The notes below the pieces were generated by a model that ran no database searches, was not told the origin of the DNA, and saw nothing but the letters and a program-made list of their open reading frames with translations. A program made the translations under genes and the position numbers. Shown here one piece after another: positions 1-6,901 of a stretch of 10,074 nucleotides of DNA. Position 1 is the first letter of the stretch. Each line of letters opens with the position of its first letter. Source of the DNA: Methylococcaceae bacterium UBA1147 (GTDB lineage Bacteria > Pseudomonadota > Gammaproteobacteria > Methylococcales > UBA1147). The DNA is taken from the NCBI GenBank assembly GCA_002311315.1, contig DBZZ01000045.1, positions 3,942-14,015 on the forward strand, read 5' to 3'.

Positions 1-1
1 G

Positions 2-190
2 ATTATTTTATCCGAATTCAAAGAAAGAATAACTCCACATTTACCAGAAGGATTGGAGGATGTTTGTTACGAATTTATCCGTAAATCGTTGGATGGAATA
101 ATGTATATAAAATATGATAAGGGATATATTGAATTTTTAAAATACAAGGGATTATTTGAATCTATTGAATATCTTAAAAAAGATGAATAA
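2..190 (+). CDS. 3' end of an unrecognised AT-rich gene (partial, runs off the left edge)
   Basis: The frame is open from the window edge for 62 codons and ends at TAA 188-190. The visible C-terminus is mixed alpha/beta in character, begins IILSEFKERITPHLPEG, and is rich in Lys, Glu, Ile and Tyr, matching the low G+C of this stretch. It shows no membrane segment, Cys pair or catalytic motif that I recognise. Its stop codon overlaps the start of the next gene (ATGAATAA, 183-190), an arrangement typical of translational coupling, so the two genes probably form one transcription unit. A paired toxin/immunity or toxin/antitoxin function would fit the size and layout but has no direct sequence support. 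The other two plus-strand frames are interrupted or lead nowhere, which makes this the real frame. Function unknown. Confidence 0.6.
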   Translation: MILSEFKERITPHLPEGLEDVCYEFIRKSLDGIMYIKYDKGYIEFLKYKGLFESIEYLKKDE

Positions 191-410
191 ATCCTTTGAT
201 CACAACAAAGTAATCCAGACACTAAAAAAACTGGATAATGATTTTCTTTACAACGATAGTCAGCACTACATCCGTGGTGTAATGTCTGAATACATTAAAG
301 GTTTGTCTCCAAATGAAAGGAAACGAGTGACTGACGGTTTAACGATGAAAGTGTTACAGGACGAATGGTTATCCTCAATAAAGGATTATGAGGACGATTT
401 GGAGGTGTAA
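183..410 (+). CDS. Small hypothetical protein, 75 aa, coupled to the preceding gene
   Basis: I start this at ATG 183 rather than the in-frame TTG at 156. The ATG overlaps the upstream stop by 8 bases, and the TTG would add nine residues lying entirely inside the upstream gene. There is no strong Shine-Dalgarno, only an A-rich run (AAAAAAG) directly before the ATG, so translation probably depends on re-initiation from the upstream gene. The product is soluble, charged and probably helical: a Lys/Asn-rich N-terminus, a central SPNERKR segment and a strongly acidic tail ending KDYEDDLEV. No Cys, signal peptide or membrane segment is visible. I do not recognise the family. The acidic tail and small size resemble many immunity or antitoxin proteins, but this is analogy only. 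Codon use is AT-rich, unlike every gene to its right, which suggests horizontal acquisition together with the upstream gene. Confidence 0.6.
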   Translation: MNKSFDHNKVIQTLKKLDNDFLYNDSQHYIRGVMSEYIKGLSPNERKRVTDGLTMKVLQDEWLSSIKDYEDDLEV

Positions 411-413
411 AAA

Positions 414-432
414 CCTACGGAAATCCTACGGA
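414..432 (+). repeat. 8-bp direct repeat CCTACGGA, two copies 11 bp apart
   Basis: CCTACGGA occurs at 414-421 and again at 425-432, just after the stop of the 75-aa gene and about 45 bases before the jump into the macro-domain remnant. Two short copies may be chance. They are listed because they lie in the short non-coding strip next to a probable recombination junction. Confidence 0.35.
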
Positions 433-440
433 GTTGTTTC

Positions 441-464
441 AAACCCTTTAAACACGGGGGTTTT
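441..464 (+). terminator. Weak hairpin with short T run, possible terminator of the AT-rich gene pair
   Basis: AAACCC (441-446) can pair with GGGTTT (458-463) around an 11-base loop, and one further T follows. It lies 30 bases after the stop of the 75-aa gene, in the right orientation for a Rho-independent terminator. The stem is only six pairs and the T run is part of the stem, so it would be a weak one. Confidence 0.3.
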
Positions 465-476
465 AGACGATAATAA

Positions 477-665
477 AATGGCGTAACAATCGCATTCCCG
501 GCCATTTCCTGTGGTGTCTACGGTTACCCGGTGGAGCTTGCTGCCAAAATCGCAATCGATACGCTGCGTGAATTTGTTGCAACTGCAAACCCAATCCGGA
601 AAATACTATTGGCCTGCCTTGAAGAAGACGTATTCCACACCTATTCGGCCAGGCTGCCCCCGTAG
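477..665 (+). pseudogene. C-terminal remnant of a macro-domain (ADP-ribose binding/deacetylase) protein
   Basis: From 477 the frame reads 62 residues to TAG 663-665 and matches the last third of a macro domain of the YmdB/O-acetyl-ADP-ribose deacetylase type. Key features are the strand IAFPAIS (residues 5-11), the substrate-loop glycines SCGVYGYP (11-18), the helix LAAKIAIDTLREF (21-33) and the closing strand and helix ILLACLEEDVFHTYSARL (43-60). Intact members are about 170-180 residues, so roughly 110 N-terminal residues, including the adenine-contacting Asp/Asn region, are absent. An in-frame stop (TAA 474-476) lies immediately upstream, and the only nearby ATG (478) is out of frame and hits TAA after two codons. 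The break coincides with the switch from AT-rich to GC-rich DNA, so the gene was probably cut by insertion or deletion. The remnant itself carries no internal frameshift, suggesting a fairly recent event. It is unlikely to be expressed as a functional enzyme. Confidence 0.75.
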
Positions 666-746
666 ATCGACTGCTTCCTTGAACAAGACCCTTTGCAGCT
701 GGAAGGCATTTGAACCCACAACACACCACAAAGGAATAACCAAGAC
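666..746. other. Short gap before msrB
   Basis: This 81-base spacer lies between the macro-domain remnant and msrB. Apart from the msrB ribosome-binding site AAGGA at 731-735 I see no hairpin, no convincing -35/-10 pair and no open frame with coding character. The msrB promoter may lie here or within the remnant. Confidence 0.4.
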
Positions 747-1154
747 ATGACCGATAAAGTCCAGCGAAGCGAAGAGGAATGGGCACGCTGCCTAAGTCCC
801 GATCGATTCAGGATCTGCCGGCAAAAGGGAACCGAGCCACCCTTCACCGGAGAGTACGTGAACAACAAGGCAGACGGTGCTTACGAATGCGCCGGTTGCG
901 AGCAGGTGCTGTTCGATTCCGCACACAAATACGATTCCAATTCCGGGTGGCCCAGTTTCTGGAAATTGGCTACGGCTGATGCGATCGACGAAATCGTCGA
1001 TCGTAGTCACGGCACGCAGCGGACCGAGGTAACCTGCTCCGACTGTGGCTGCCACCTCGGGCACGTATTCAAAGACGGGCCACAGCCGACCGGACTACGC
1101 TACTGCATCAACTCTCTGTCGCTTTCCTTCAGACCGAGGAGCAGCAAACGATGA
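747..1154 (+). CDS. msrB: Peptide-methionine (R)-S-oxide reductase MsrB
   Basis: MsrB reduces the R-epimer of methionine sulfoxide in oxidised proteins back to methionine, using thioredoxin as reductant, in the cytoplasm. The 135-residue product has the usual single-domain length. Two CxxC pairs that bind the structural zinc are present (C48/C51 in ECAGC, C97/C100 in CSDCG), as are the SGWPSF substrate-pocket motif (66-71) and the HLGHVF strand (103-108). The catalytic Cys is C120 in RYCINS (E. coli has RYCVNS). No signal peptide is visible. The start is supported by AAGGA at 731-735, 11 bases upstream. Its stop overlaps the start of the aminopeptidase gene (ATGA, 1151-1154), so the two are almost certainly co-transcribed. 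The repair enzyme and the peptidase may share a protein-maintenance role, but that link is inference. Family assignment is secure. Confidence 0.96.
   Translation: MTDKVQRSEEEWARCLSPDRFRICRQKGTEPPFTGEYVNNKADGAYECAGCEQVLFDSAHKYDSNSGWPSFWKLATADAIDEIVDRSHGTQRTEVTCSDCGCHLGHVFKDGPQPTGLRYCINSLSLSFRPRSSKR
1136..1141 (+). promoter_or_regulatory. Ribosome-binding site of the M18 aminopeptidase gene, inside msrB
   Basis: GAGGAG lies 9 bases before ATG 1151 within the last codons of msrB. It fixes the aminopeptidase start and shows that the gene has its own initiation signal despite the 4-base overlap. Confidence 0.6.
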
Positions 1155-2470
1155 AAATCGATTCCGGAACCAGAGCCCACGCAGAGAATCTGCTTCGGTT
1201 CATCGACGCCAGCCCCAGTCCGTGGCACGCCGTCGAGACGGTCAAGAGAGGTCTGGAAGAAAACAGCTTTTGCGAACTGAAAGAGTCGAATGCCTGGTCC
1301 CTGGAGCCTGGCAGTCGCCATTACGTGGTGCGCGACGGATCTTCGATTATTGCCTTCGTAACCGGCGACCAAGCACCCACCAAAACCGGGTACAAGATCA
1401 TCGGCGCGCACACCGACTCGCCCGGCCTGCGAATCAAGCCCAATCCGGTAACCCGGTCCGGCAAAATGAACCGGATCGGTGTCGAAGTCTACGGCGGACC
1501 GATTCTGGCCACCTTTACCGATCGGGACCTGAGCCTGGCCGGGCGAGTGGGTATCATGGACGGTAGCGGAGGCTTCCGTACCCAACTGGTTCACATCGAC
1601 AAACCCCTGCTTCGATTGCCCAACCTGGCGATCCACATGAACAGGAAAGTCAACGAGAAAGGATTACTGCTGCATATCCAGAACGAACTACCACTGATCC
1701 TTTCCAACAGCAACGGGGAGGACAACGACGGAAAGGATTTTCTCAACCTGCTCGCCAGGCAGCTCGACACCGAGACCGATTCGATCACCGCTTGGGATCT
1801 GGCGATTTTCGACACTCAGCGAGGCGTCCTCTACGGGCCTGATGATGAATTCCTCGCTAATAGCCAGCTAGACAACCTTGCTTCCTGCCATGCGGCGCTT
1901 ACCGCGTTGCTGAGCGAAGAAGCACTGAAAGGGGAAACAACACGGGTCTGCGCGTTCTTTGACCACGAGGAAATCGGCAGCGAAAGTTTGAAAGGCGCTG
2001 ACGGCAGCTTCCTGCCCGATGTACTAGAACGCATCTCCCTGGCTCAGAACCAAACACGTGAAGCCTACAAGAGAGCACTGGCAACAAGTTTCCTGATCAG
2101 CGCCGACATGGCCCATGCCTACCAGCCGAATTTTACGTCGGCCTACGAACCCGATCACAGGGTGCGAGTCAACCACGGCCCGGTCATCAAAATCAACGCA
2201 AACCAGCGCTACACCTCCGAAAGCATATCGGATTCCCGTTTCATCCAGTTATGCTTGGACGCCGGTGTTCCCTGGCAGAAATACAGCCACCGCAGCAACC
2301 TGCCCTGCGGCAGCACCATTGGCCCAATAACATCGGCAAAGCTAGGAATCCGTTCAGTCGACGTGGGCTGCCCAATGTGGGCCATGCACAGCATCCGGGA
2401 AAGTGCCGGAGTCCTAGACCATGAATACATGACACGGGCAATGACTCGTTTCTTCAGCCACGAGACCTGA
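1151..2470 (+). CDS. apeB: M18-family aminopeptidase (aspartyl aminopeptidase type)
   Basis: This is a cytosolic, dinuclear-metal aminopeptidase of family M18, which removes N-terminal (often acidic) residues from peptides and forms large tetrahedral dodecamers in characterised members. The 439-residue length is normal. The metal ligands and catalytic residues can all be placed: H87 in GAHTDSPG, D241 in SQLDNLAS, the E273-E274 pair in DHEEIGS, D319 in SADMAHAYQPN and H413 in MWAMHSIRE near the C-terminus. The DSPGLRIKP segment, the GVEVYGG strand and the late LPCGSTIGP loop are also typical. There is no signal peptide. It starts inside the msrB stop codon with its own GAGGAG site. The gene converges on rsmE 43 bases downstream. 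Substrate preference cannot be read from the sequence. The symbol follows the usual bacterial name for M18 proteins; the family call is firm. Confidence 0.93.
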   Translation: MKIDSGTRAHAENLLRFIDASPSPWHAVETVKRGLEENSFCELKESNAWSLEPGSRHYVVRDGSSIIAFVTGDQAPTKTGYKIIGAHTDSPGLRIKPNPVTRSGKMNRIGVEVYGGPILATFTDRDLSLAGRVGIMDGSGGFRTQLVHIDKPLLRLPNLAIHMNRKVNEKGLLLHIQNELPLILSNSNGEDNDGKDFLNLLARQLDTETDSITAWDLAIFDTQRGVLYGPDDEFLANSQLDNLASCHAALTALLSEEALKGETTRVCAFFDHEEIGSESLKGADGSFLPDVLERISLAQNQTREAYKRALATSFLISADMAHAYQPNFTSAYEPDHRVRVNHGPVIKINANQRYTSESISDSRFIQLCLDAGVPWQKYSHRSNLPCGSTIGPITSAKLGIRSVDVGCPMWAMHSIRESAGVLDHEYMTRAMTRFFSHET

Positions 2471-2492
2471 GGCAGCAGGCTTTCAGGCTGCC
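2471..2492. terminator. Hairpin between convergent aminopeptidase and rsmE genes
   Basis: GGCAGC (2471-2476) pairs with GCTGCC (2487-2492) around a 10-base loop, starting directly after the aminopeptidase stop. Neither strand has a T run after the stem, so it is not a classical Rho-independent terminator. It could still block read-through in both directions between the converging genes or protect 3' ends. Confidence 0.35.
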
Positions 2493-2513
2493 CGGGAAAG
2501 AAAAGACAGGAGC

Positions 2514-3251
2514 TCAGCCGCGAAAACCGAAGTCACCCCAGGCTGCCTGGAGCAACGCGACTCCAGCGAGCACCGCGGTCTCTGTTCTAAGAATACGAGG
2601 ACCCAGACGAATACCCGTAAACCCGGCATCAAGAACCTGCTCACGTTCCAAAGGGGAAAACCCTCCCTCCGGACCGGACAACAAGGAAACGCAGTCTGGA
2701 ACGGTATCCAAATCACCGAGAGACAGAGTGGAATGGGGATCCAGGAACAACTTCAAACCACTACACTCTTTCAGCCAGGACAGGAAAGGTTGAGGCGGAT
2801 TGACTTCGGGAACCCTGGCACGGCTCGATTGTTCACTGGCATGCTGTGCGACTTTCTGCCAGTGCGACTGCTTTTGAAGCGCCCGGTTGGCATCCAGCTT
2901 AACCACGGTCCGCTCTGTGAACAGGGGGCTGACGCCGGCTACACCGAGTTCAACCGATTTCTGGATGGCAAAATCCATCCGTTCGCCTCGGGAGATTCCC
3001 AGACCCAGATAAATGACCAATCGTGATTCGGTATCGCACCGGCCCGCCGATTCGGCTACAAGGATCACAGATTTCTTGCTCACCTGAACAAGAACCGAGT
3101 CATATTCGAAGCCCTGCCCGTCGAACAGGCTCAGGGAATGGCCTTTCTTCAGGCGCAGGACGCTGCGCACGTGGTGTGCACTGGCCTCGTCCAGCTCCAC
3201 ATGGGCACCGAGGCTAAAAGTAACGGGCAGGTAAATTCTCGGAATTCGCAT
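2514..3251 (-). CDS. rsmE: 16S rRNA (uracil1498-N3)-methyltransferase RsmE
   Basis: RsmE methylates N3 of U1498 in 16S rRNA of the assembled 30S subunit, using SAM. The 245-residue length matches E. coli RsmE. The N-terminal PUA-like RNA-binding region carries HHVRSVLRLKKG (26-37). The C-terminal half is a SPOUT (trefoil-knot) methyltransferase with KSVELGV (99-105), the SAM-loop motif GPEGG (193-197) and the terminal knot LGPRILRTETA (216-226). GGAG lies 8 bases upstream of the ATG. It follows metF on the same strand after 102 bases and is probably the last gene of the metK-ahcY-metF cluster, linking SAM supply to a SAM user. In many genomes rsmE instead sits beside gshB or prmA. No defects are seen in the conserved motifs. 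Confidence 0.95.
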   Translation of the reverse strand: MRIPRIYLPVTFSLGAHVELDEASAHHVRSVLRLKKGHSLSLFDGQGFEYDSVLVQVSKKSVILVAESAGRCDTESRLVIYLGLGISRGERMDFAIQKSVELGVAGVSPLFTERTVVKLDANRALQKQSHWQKVAQHASEQSSRARVPEVNPPQPFLSWLKECSGLKLFLDPHSTLSLGDLDTVPDCVSLLSGPEGGFSPLEREQVLDAGFTGIRLGPRILRTETAVLAGVALLQAAWGDFGFRG

Positions 3252-3353
3252 GATTCAAGCTCCATGCCGAGTAAGCTGAAATTGGTCAATTCAGCCCACG
3301 TTGTGCCTCCGTATACCCCGGTAAACGAGACCTACCGTAACGGCTGACCTAGT

Positions 3354-4205
3354 TTATTTCAAGTCGAGGTTGTCCCAAATACGACGAACCAGATGGGACC
3401 GGTTCATGGTGTAGAAATGGAGTCCGGGCACGTCGTTGTCGAGCAGACGCTGGCACAGACCGCTGATCAATTCAACACTGAGAGAATGAACTGATTCCCT
3501 GTCGTCACCAAAATACTCGAAGCGTTTCCTCATCCAGCGCGGTATCTCTGCACCGCAGGCCTCGGAAAAACGCGAAATCTGGAAGAAGTTGCCAATGGGC
3601 ATAATTCCGGGGGTAATCGGAACATCAATCCCGCTCTTATCACAAGCATCGCGAAAGCGGAAATAAGCATCGGCATTGTAGAAATATTGGGTGATCGCGC
3701 CATTGGCACCGGCATCGATCTTGCGCTTGAAATTCTGGAAATCGGCCTCAATGTTCGGCGCCTGCGGATGCATTTCCGGGTAGGCTGCCACCTCGATATG
3801 GAAATAAGACCCGGTTTCTTGCCGGATGAACTCGACCAGTTCATTGGCATAGCGAAACTCGCCAACGTCCATCATCCCGGAAGGCATGTCACCGCGCAGG
3901 CATACGATCCTGCGGATTCCCTGGATCCGGTAGTCCTCGATGATCCCCCGGATATTTTCACGGGTAGACCCTATACATGAGATATGCGGCGCTGATTCAA
4001 TTCCGGTTCTGACCTTGAGGTTCATCACCGTCTCGCGGGTCTTGTCGCGGCTTGTTCCGTCGGCTCCGAAGGTCACCGAGAAAAACAGCGGATTCAGAGC
4101 AGCCAGCATGTCCGACGTATTTACCAGCAATTCTTCCGCCTCGGCTGACCGTGGCGGGAAAAACTCGAAGCTGTACTCCTTTTCGTACTGATTTTTCGGT
4201 TCCAT
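3354..4205 (-). CDS. metF: 5,10-methylenetetrahydrofolate reductase MetF
   Basis: MetF is a cytoplasmic flavoenzyme that reduces 5,10-methylene-THF to 5-methyl-THF, the methyl donor for methionine synthesis. At 283 residues it has the short bacterial form without a regulatory domain. Visible family motifs are FEFFPP (13-18) with the catalytic Glu E14, SVTFGADGTS, CLRGDMP in the FAD-binding part, AITQYFYNADAYF, PGIMPI and the C-terminal PGLHFYTMNR. The TIM-barrel order is intact. The Shine-Dalgarno is poor (CAGG only a few bases before ATG). A 173-base gap separates it from ahcY upstream, so it may have its own promoter or leader, or be read from the metK-ahcY transcript. Its place directly after ahcY fits recycling of homocysteine to methionine. 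Confidence 0.95.
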   Translation of the reverse strand: MEPKNQYEKEYSFEFFPPRSAEAEELLVNTSDMLAALNPLFFSVTFGADGTSRDKTRETVMNLKVRTGIESAPHISCIGSTRENIRGIIEDYRIQGIRRIVCLRGDMPSGMMDVGEFRYANELVEFIRQETGSYFHIEVAAYPEMHPQAPNIEADFQNFKRKIDAGANGAITQYFYNADAYFRFRDACDKSGIDVPITPGIMPIGNFFQISRFSEACGAEIPRWMRKRFEYFGDDRESVHSLSVELISGLCQRLLDNDVPGLHFYTMNRSHLVRRIWDNLDLK

Positions 4206-4378
4206 TACCTGGTTAGGGGGCTATCGATCATGAGAAACGGCCGAAACAGTCAGATTGCGGTAACATCCGGTTGCATAAACCAGAATCGACCTGTTCATTC
4301 GCAAGGCCCGGGTACCCTGACACAGCGAAATCAGCAGTCCAGTCCTCGGCCCCCGCGTTGCGTTTCGGCACGAGACAA
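4206..4378 (-). promoter_or_regulatory. 173-base gap between ahcY and metF, candidate metF leader or promoter region
   Basis: Reading on the minus strand, an imperfect hairpin starts 4 bases after the ahcY stop: CTCG-(T)-GCC at 4374-4367 pairs with GGC-CGAG ending at 4345. It has no U run. Further on are a GGGTACCC palindrome (4310-4317) and a poor promoter-like pair (TTGCGA about 19 bases before TTTATG). I see no SAH riboswitch core. The gap is long for an operon of this compactness, so some regulatory content is likely, but which kind cannot be settled here. Confidence 0.3.
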
Positions 4379-5692
4379 TCAGTAACGGTAATGCTCGGCC
4401 TTGAAGGGTCCGTCCTGATCCACGCCGATATACTCCGCCTGTTTTTCCGTCAACCGGGTCAGCTGGACACCGAGTTTCTTCAGGTGCAACGAAGCCACTT
4501 TCTCGTCGAGGCTCTTGGGCAGCACATAAACTTCGTGCTTGTAATTTTCTGCGTTGTTCCAGAGTTCTATCTGGGCCAGAACCTGGTTCGAAAACGAGTT
4601 CGACATGACGAAGCTTGGATGCCCCGTAGCGCAGCCCAGGTTCACCAGGCGTCCTTCCGCGAGAATGATGATCCGCTTTCCGTCCGGGAAAATCACATGA
4701 TCTACCTGCGGCTTGATGTTCTCCCACTGATACTGGCCCAGCGAAGCTATATCGATTTCGGAATCGAAATGACCGATGTTGCAAACGATCGCCTGATTCT
4801 TCATGGCCTTCATGTGTTCGTGGGTAATCACATGGAAGTTTCCGGTCGCGGTAACAAAAATGTCGGCTTCGGTTGCCGCCTGGTCCAGATTCACCACGCG
4901 GTAGCCTTCCATTGCCGCCTGCAGAGCACAGATCGGGTCAATTTCGGTCACCCAGACCGTGGCACCCTGACCACGGAGCGACTGCGCACAGCCCTTTCCG
5001 ACATCGCCATAACCGCAAACGACTGCGATCTTGCCGGCAATCATGACGTCGGTTCCGCGCTTGATGCCATCAAGCAGCGATTCCCGGCATCCGTAAAGGT
5101 TGTCGAACTTGGATTTGGTCACCGAATCATTGACATTGAAAGCTGGGGTTTTCAGCGAGCCCTTGCTGACCATTTCGTAAAGGCGCAACACGCCAGTGGT
5201 GGTTTCCTCGGAAAGCCCGCGAACGCCCTCCATCAATTCCGGGTACTTGTCGTGCATCACCAGGGTCAGGTCGCCACCGTCATCCAGCAGCATGTTTGGT
5301 CGCCACCCGTCCGGACCGAAAATGCTCTGATCGATGCACCACCAGGCCTCGTCCTCGGTTTCACCCTTCCAGGCAAAAACCGGGACCCCTGTAGCAGCAA
5401 TTGCCGCCGCCGCGTGATCCTGGGTCGAGAAGATATTGCAAGACGACCAGCGAACCTCCGCTCCGAGAGCGCCCAGTGTCTCAATCAGGACAGCGGTCTG
5501 GATTGTCATGTGCAGGCAACCGGTAATTCTGGCGCCCTTCAACGGCTGTTGAGCCTGGTATTCCTCACGAATCGCCATCAGTCCCGGCATTTCGGTTTCG
5601 GCGATATTGATTTCCTTACGTCCCCATTCCGCCAGCGAAATGTCGGCGATCTTGTAGTCGGGGGTCAAGTTCGCAACGGGTTGACTGCTCAT
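4379..5692 (-). CDS. ahcY: Adenosylhomocysteinase (SAH hydrolase) AhcY
   Basis: AhcY reversibly splits S-adenosylhomocysteine into adenosine and homocysteine, using tightly bound NAD, and so relieves product inhibition of methyltransferases. The 437-residue length fits the bacterial form. Both family signatures are present: SCNIFSTQDHAAAAIA (84-99) and GKIAVVCGYGDVGKGCA (220-236), the latter containing the NAD Rossmann glycines GYGDVG. Also seen are the substrate-contacting HMTIQTAVL (61-69), FNVNDSVTKSKFDN (185-198), the NLYGCRES segment (198-205), NIGHFDSEID (305-314) and the conserved HYRY C-terminus that contacts the neighbouring subunit. The start has GGAG 10 bases upstream. It follows metK by 48 bases, with no terminator between them, so metK-ahcY should be one transcript. 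Assignment is secure. Confidence 0.97.
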   Translation of the reverse strand: MSSQPVANLTPDYKIADISLAEWGRKEINIAETEMPGLMAIREEYQAQQPLKGARITGCLHMTIQTAVLIETLGALGAEVRWSSCNIFSTQDHAAAAIAATGVPVFAWKGETEDEAWWCIDQSIFGPDGWRPNMLLDDGGDLTLVMHDKYPELMEGVRGLSEETTTGVLRLYEMVSKGSLKTPAFNVNDSVTKSKFDNLYGCRESLLDGIKRGTDVMIAGKIAVVCGYGDVGKGCAQSLRGQGATVWVTEIDPICALQAAMEGYRVVNLDQAATEADIFVTATGNFHVITHEHMKAMKNQAIVCNIGHFDSEIDIASLGQYQWENIKPQVDHVIFPDGKRIIILAEGRLVNLGCATGHPSFVMSNSFSNQVLAQIELWNNAENYKHEVYVLPKSLDEKVASLHLKKLGVQLTRLTEKQAEYIGVDQDGPFKAEHYRY

Positions 5693-5740
5693 ATAAGGTG
5701 TTCTCCAGATAATAAATCCGATGGGTGCGTGCAGATGGTT

Positions 5741-6901
5741 TCAGAGACCGGCAGCGTCCTTCAACAACTCGGCCTTGTCTGTCTTTTCCCAGGAAAAGGT
5801 ATCCTCGGTTCGACCAAAATGGCCGTACGACGCCGTTGCCTGATATATCGGTTTCAACAGATCCAGCATCGCAATCAAGCCTTTCGGACGCAGGTCGAAA
5901 TGTTCCCGGATCAGGGTGTTCATGCGCTCCTCACTGACCTTGCCGGTTCCGAACGTTTCCACGCTGATCGAAGTCGGCTCGGCAACACCAATGGCATACG
6001 ACACCTGGATTTCACAACGTTCGGCAAGCCCGGCCGCAACGATGTTCTTGGCCACGTACCGACACATGTAGGCAGCCGAGCGATCGACCTTGGAAGGGTC
6101 CTTACCGCTGAACGCACCACCGCCGTGACGGGCCATGCCTCCGTAGGTATCGACAATGATCTTGCGCCCGGTAAGGCCGCAGTCACCTACCGGACCGCCG
6201 ATGACGAACTGGCCGGTCGGATTGACCAGGTACTGGGTGTCCTTGTGGATCCATTCGGACGGCAGAACCGGAATAATGATCTCGTCGATGATGGCTTCCC
6301 TCAGTTCCTTTCCTCCGATGTCGGGAGCATGCTGAGTGGACAGAACCACGGCATCAACCGCAACCGGCCGGTTGTTTTCGTAACGGAAAGTCACCTGGCT
6401 TTTGGCATCCGGCCGAAGCCACGGAAGAACCTTGGCCTTCCGCAGTTCAGCCTGCCGCTGCACCAATAGGTGGGCATAGGTGATCGGCGCCGGCATCAGC
6501 ACATCGGTTTCGTTGCTGGCATATCCGAACATCAGACCCTGATCGCCGGCACCTTGCTCGTGATCCTCCGATTCGTCAACGCCCATCGCGATATCAGAGG
6601 ATTGCTTGCCGATCGCGTTCAGAACTGCGCAACTCTGCCAGTCAAAACCGATCTCCGGATTATCGTAACCGATGTCCCGAAGCACACCCCGAACCAGGTT
6701 TTCCATGTCCACCCAAGCGTCGGTCGTGATTTCTCCGGCCAAGATGACCATCCCGGTCTTGACCATTGTTTCACAGGCGACCCGTGAACGGGGGTCCTGC
6801 TTCAGCAAGGCGTCCAGAACCGCATCGGACAACTGATCGCAAACCTTGTCAGGATGTCCTTCGGACACCGACTCCGAGGTAAATATGAAATCTTGACTCA
6901 T
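5741..6901 (-). CDS. metK: S-adenosylmethionine synthetase MetK
   Basis: MetK makes SAM from methionine and ATP, releasing phosphate and pyrophosphate; it works as a cytosolic tetramer requiring Mg2+ and K+. The 386-residue product is of standard length. Motifs are GHPDK (15-19) in the ATP site, GAGDQG (117-122, signature 1), DTYGG (251-255) and the phosphate-binding loop GGGAFSGKDPSKVDRSAAY (260-278, signature 2). Start ATG 6901 is preceded by AAGGA about 8 bases upstream. It is the first of the SAM-cycle genes in this cluster and probably drives ahcY, perhaps also metF and rsmE. A 188-base gap upstream holds the likely promoter and leader. No disruption is seen. Confidence 0.97.
   Translation of the reverse strand: MSQDFIFTSESVSEGHPDKVCDQLSDAVLDALLKQDPRSRVACETMVKTGMVILAGEITTDAWVDMENLVRGVLRDIGYDNPEIGFDWQSCAVLNAIGKQSSDIAMGVDESEDHEQGAGDQGLMFGYASNETDVLMPAPITYAHLLVQRQAELRKAKVLPWLRPDAKSQVTFRYENNRPVAVDAVVLSTQHAPDIGGKELREAIIDEIIIPVLPSEWIHKDTQYLVNPTGQFVIGGPVGDCGLTGRKIIVDTYGGMARHGGGAFSGKDPSKVDRSAAYMCRYVAKNIVAAGLAERCEIQVSYAIGVAEPTSISVETFGTGKVSEERMNTLIREHFDLRPKGLIAMLDLLKPIYQATASYGHFGRTEDTFSWEKTDKAELLKDAAGL

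Noticed and set aside
156..182. TTG start giving an 84-residue version of the second AT-rich gene
   Set aside because: It lies inside the upstream gene without a ribosome-binding site, and the ATG at 183 forms a typical stop/start overlap.
411..500. Possible integron attC site, because of a gene-cassette-like AT-rich block and a GTTGTTT sequence
   Set aside because: I could not pair a GTTRRRY core with an RYYYAAC partner, and there is no extended imperfect dyad of attC type.
463..786. Minus-strand open frame of 107 codons across the macro-domain remnant
   Set aside because: The opposite strand encodes a recognisable macro-domain C-terminus in this stretch, and the minus product has no family character.
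4206..4378. SAH riboswitch near ahcY
   Set aside because: The element normally lies upstream of ahcY, where only 48 bases separate it from metK. The downstream gap lacks the conserved core that I know for this riboswitch.
4271..6469. A 732-codon open frame on the + strand antisense to ahcY and metK
   Set aside because: It lies opposite two fully conserved enzymes and runs across the gap between them. Its translation is low-complexity His/Arg-rich without domains. GC-rich codon bias on the minus strand explains the lack of stops.
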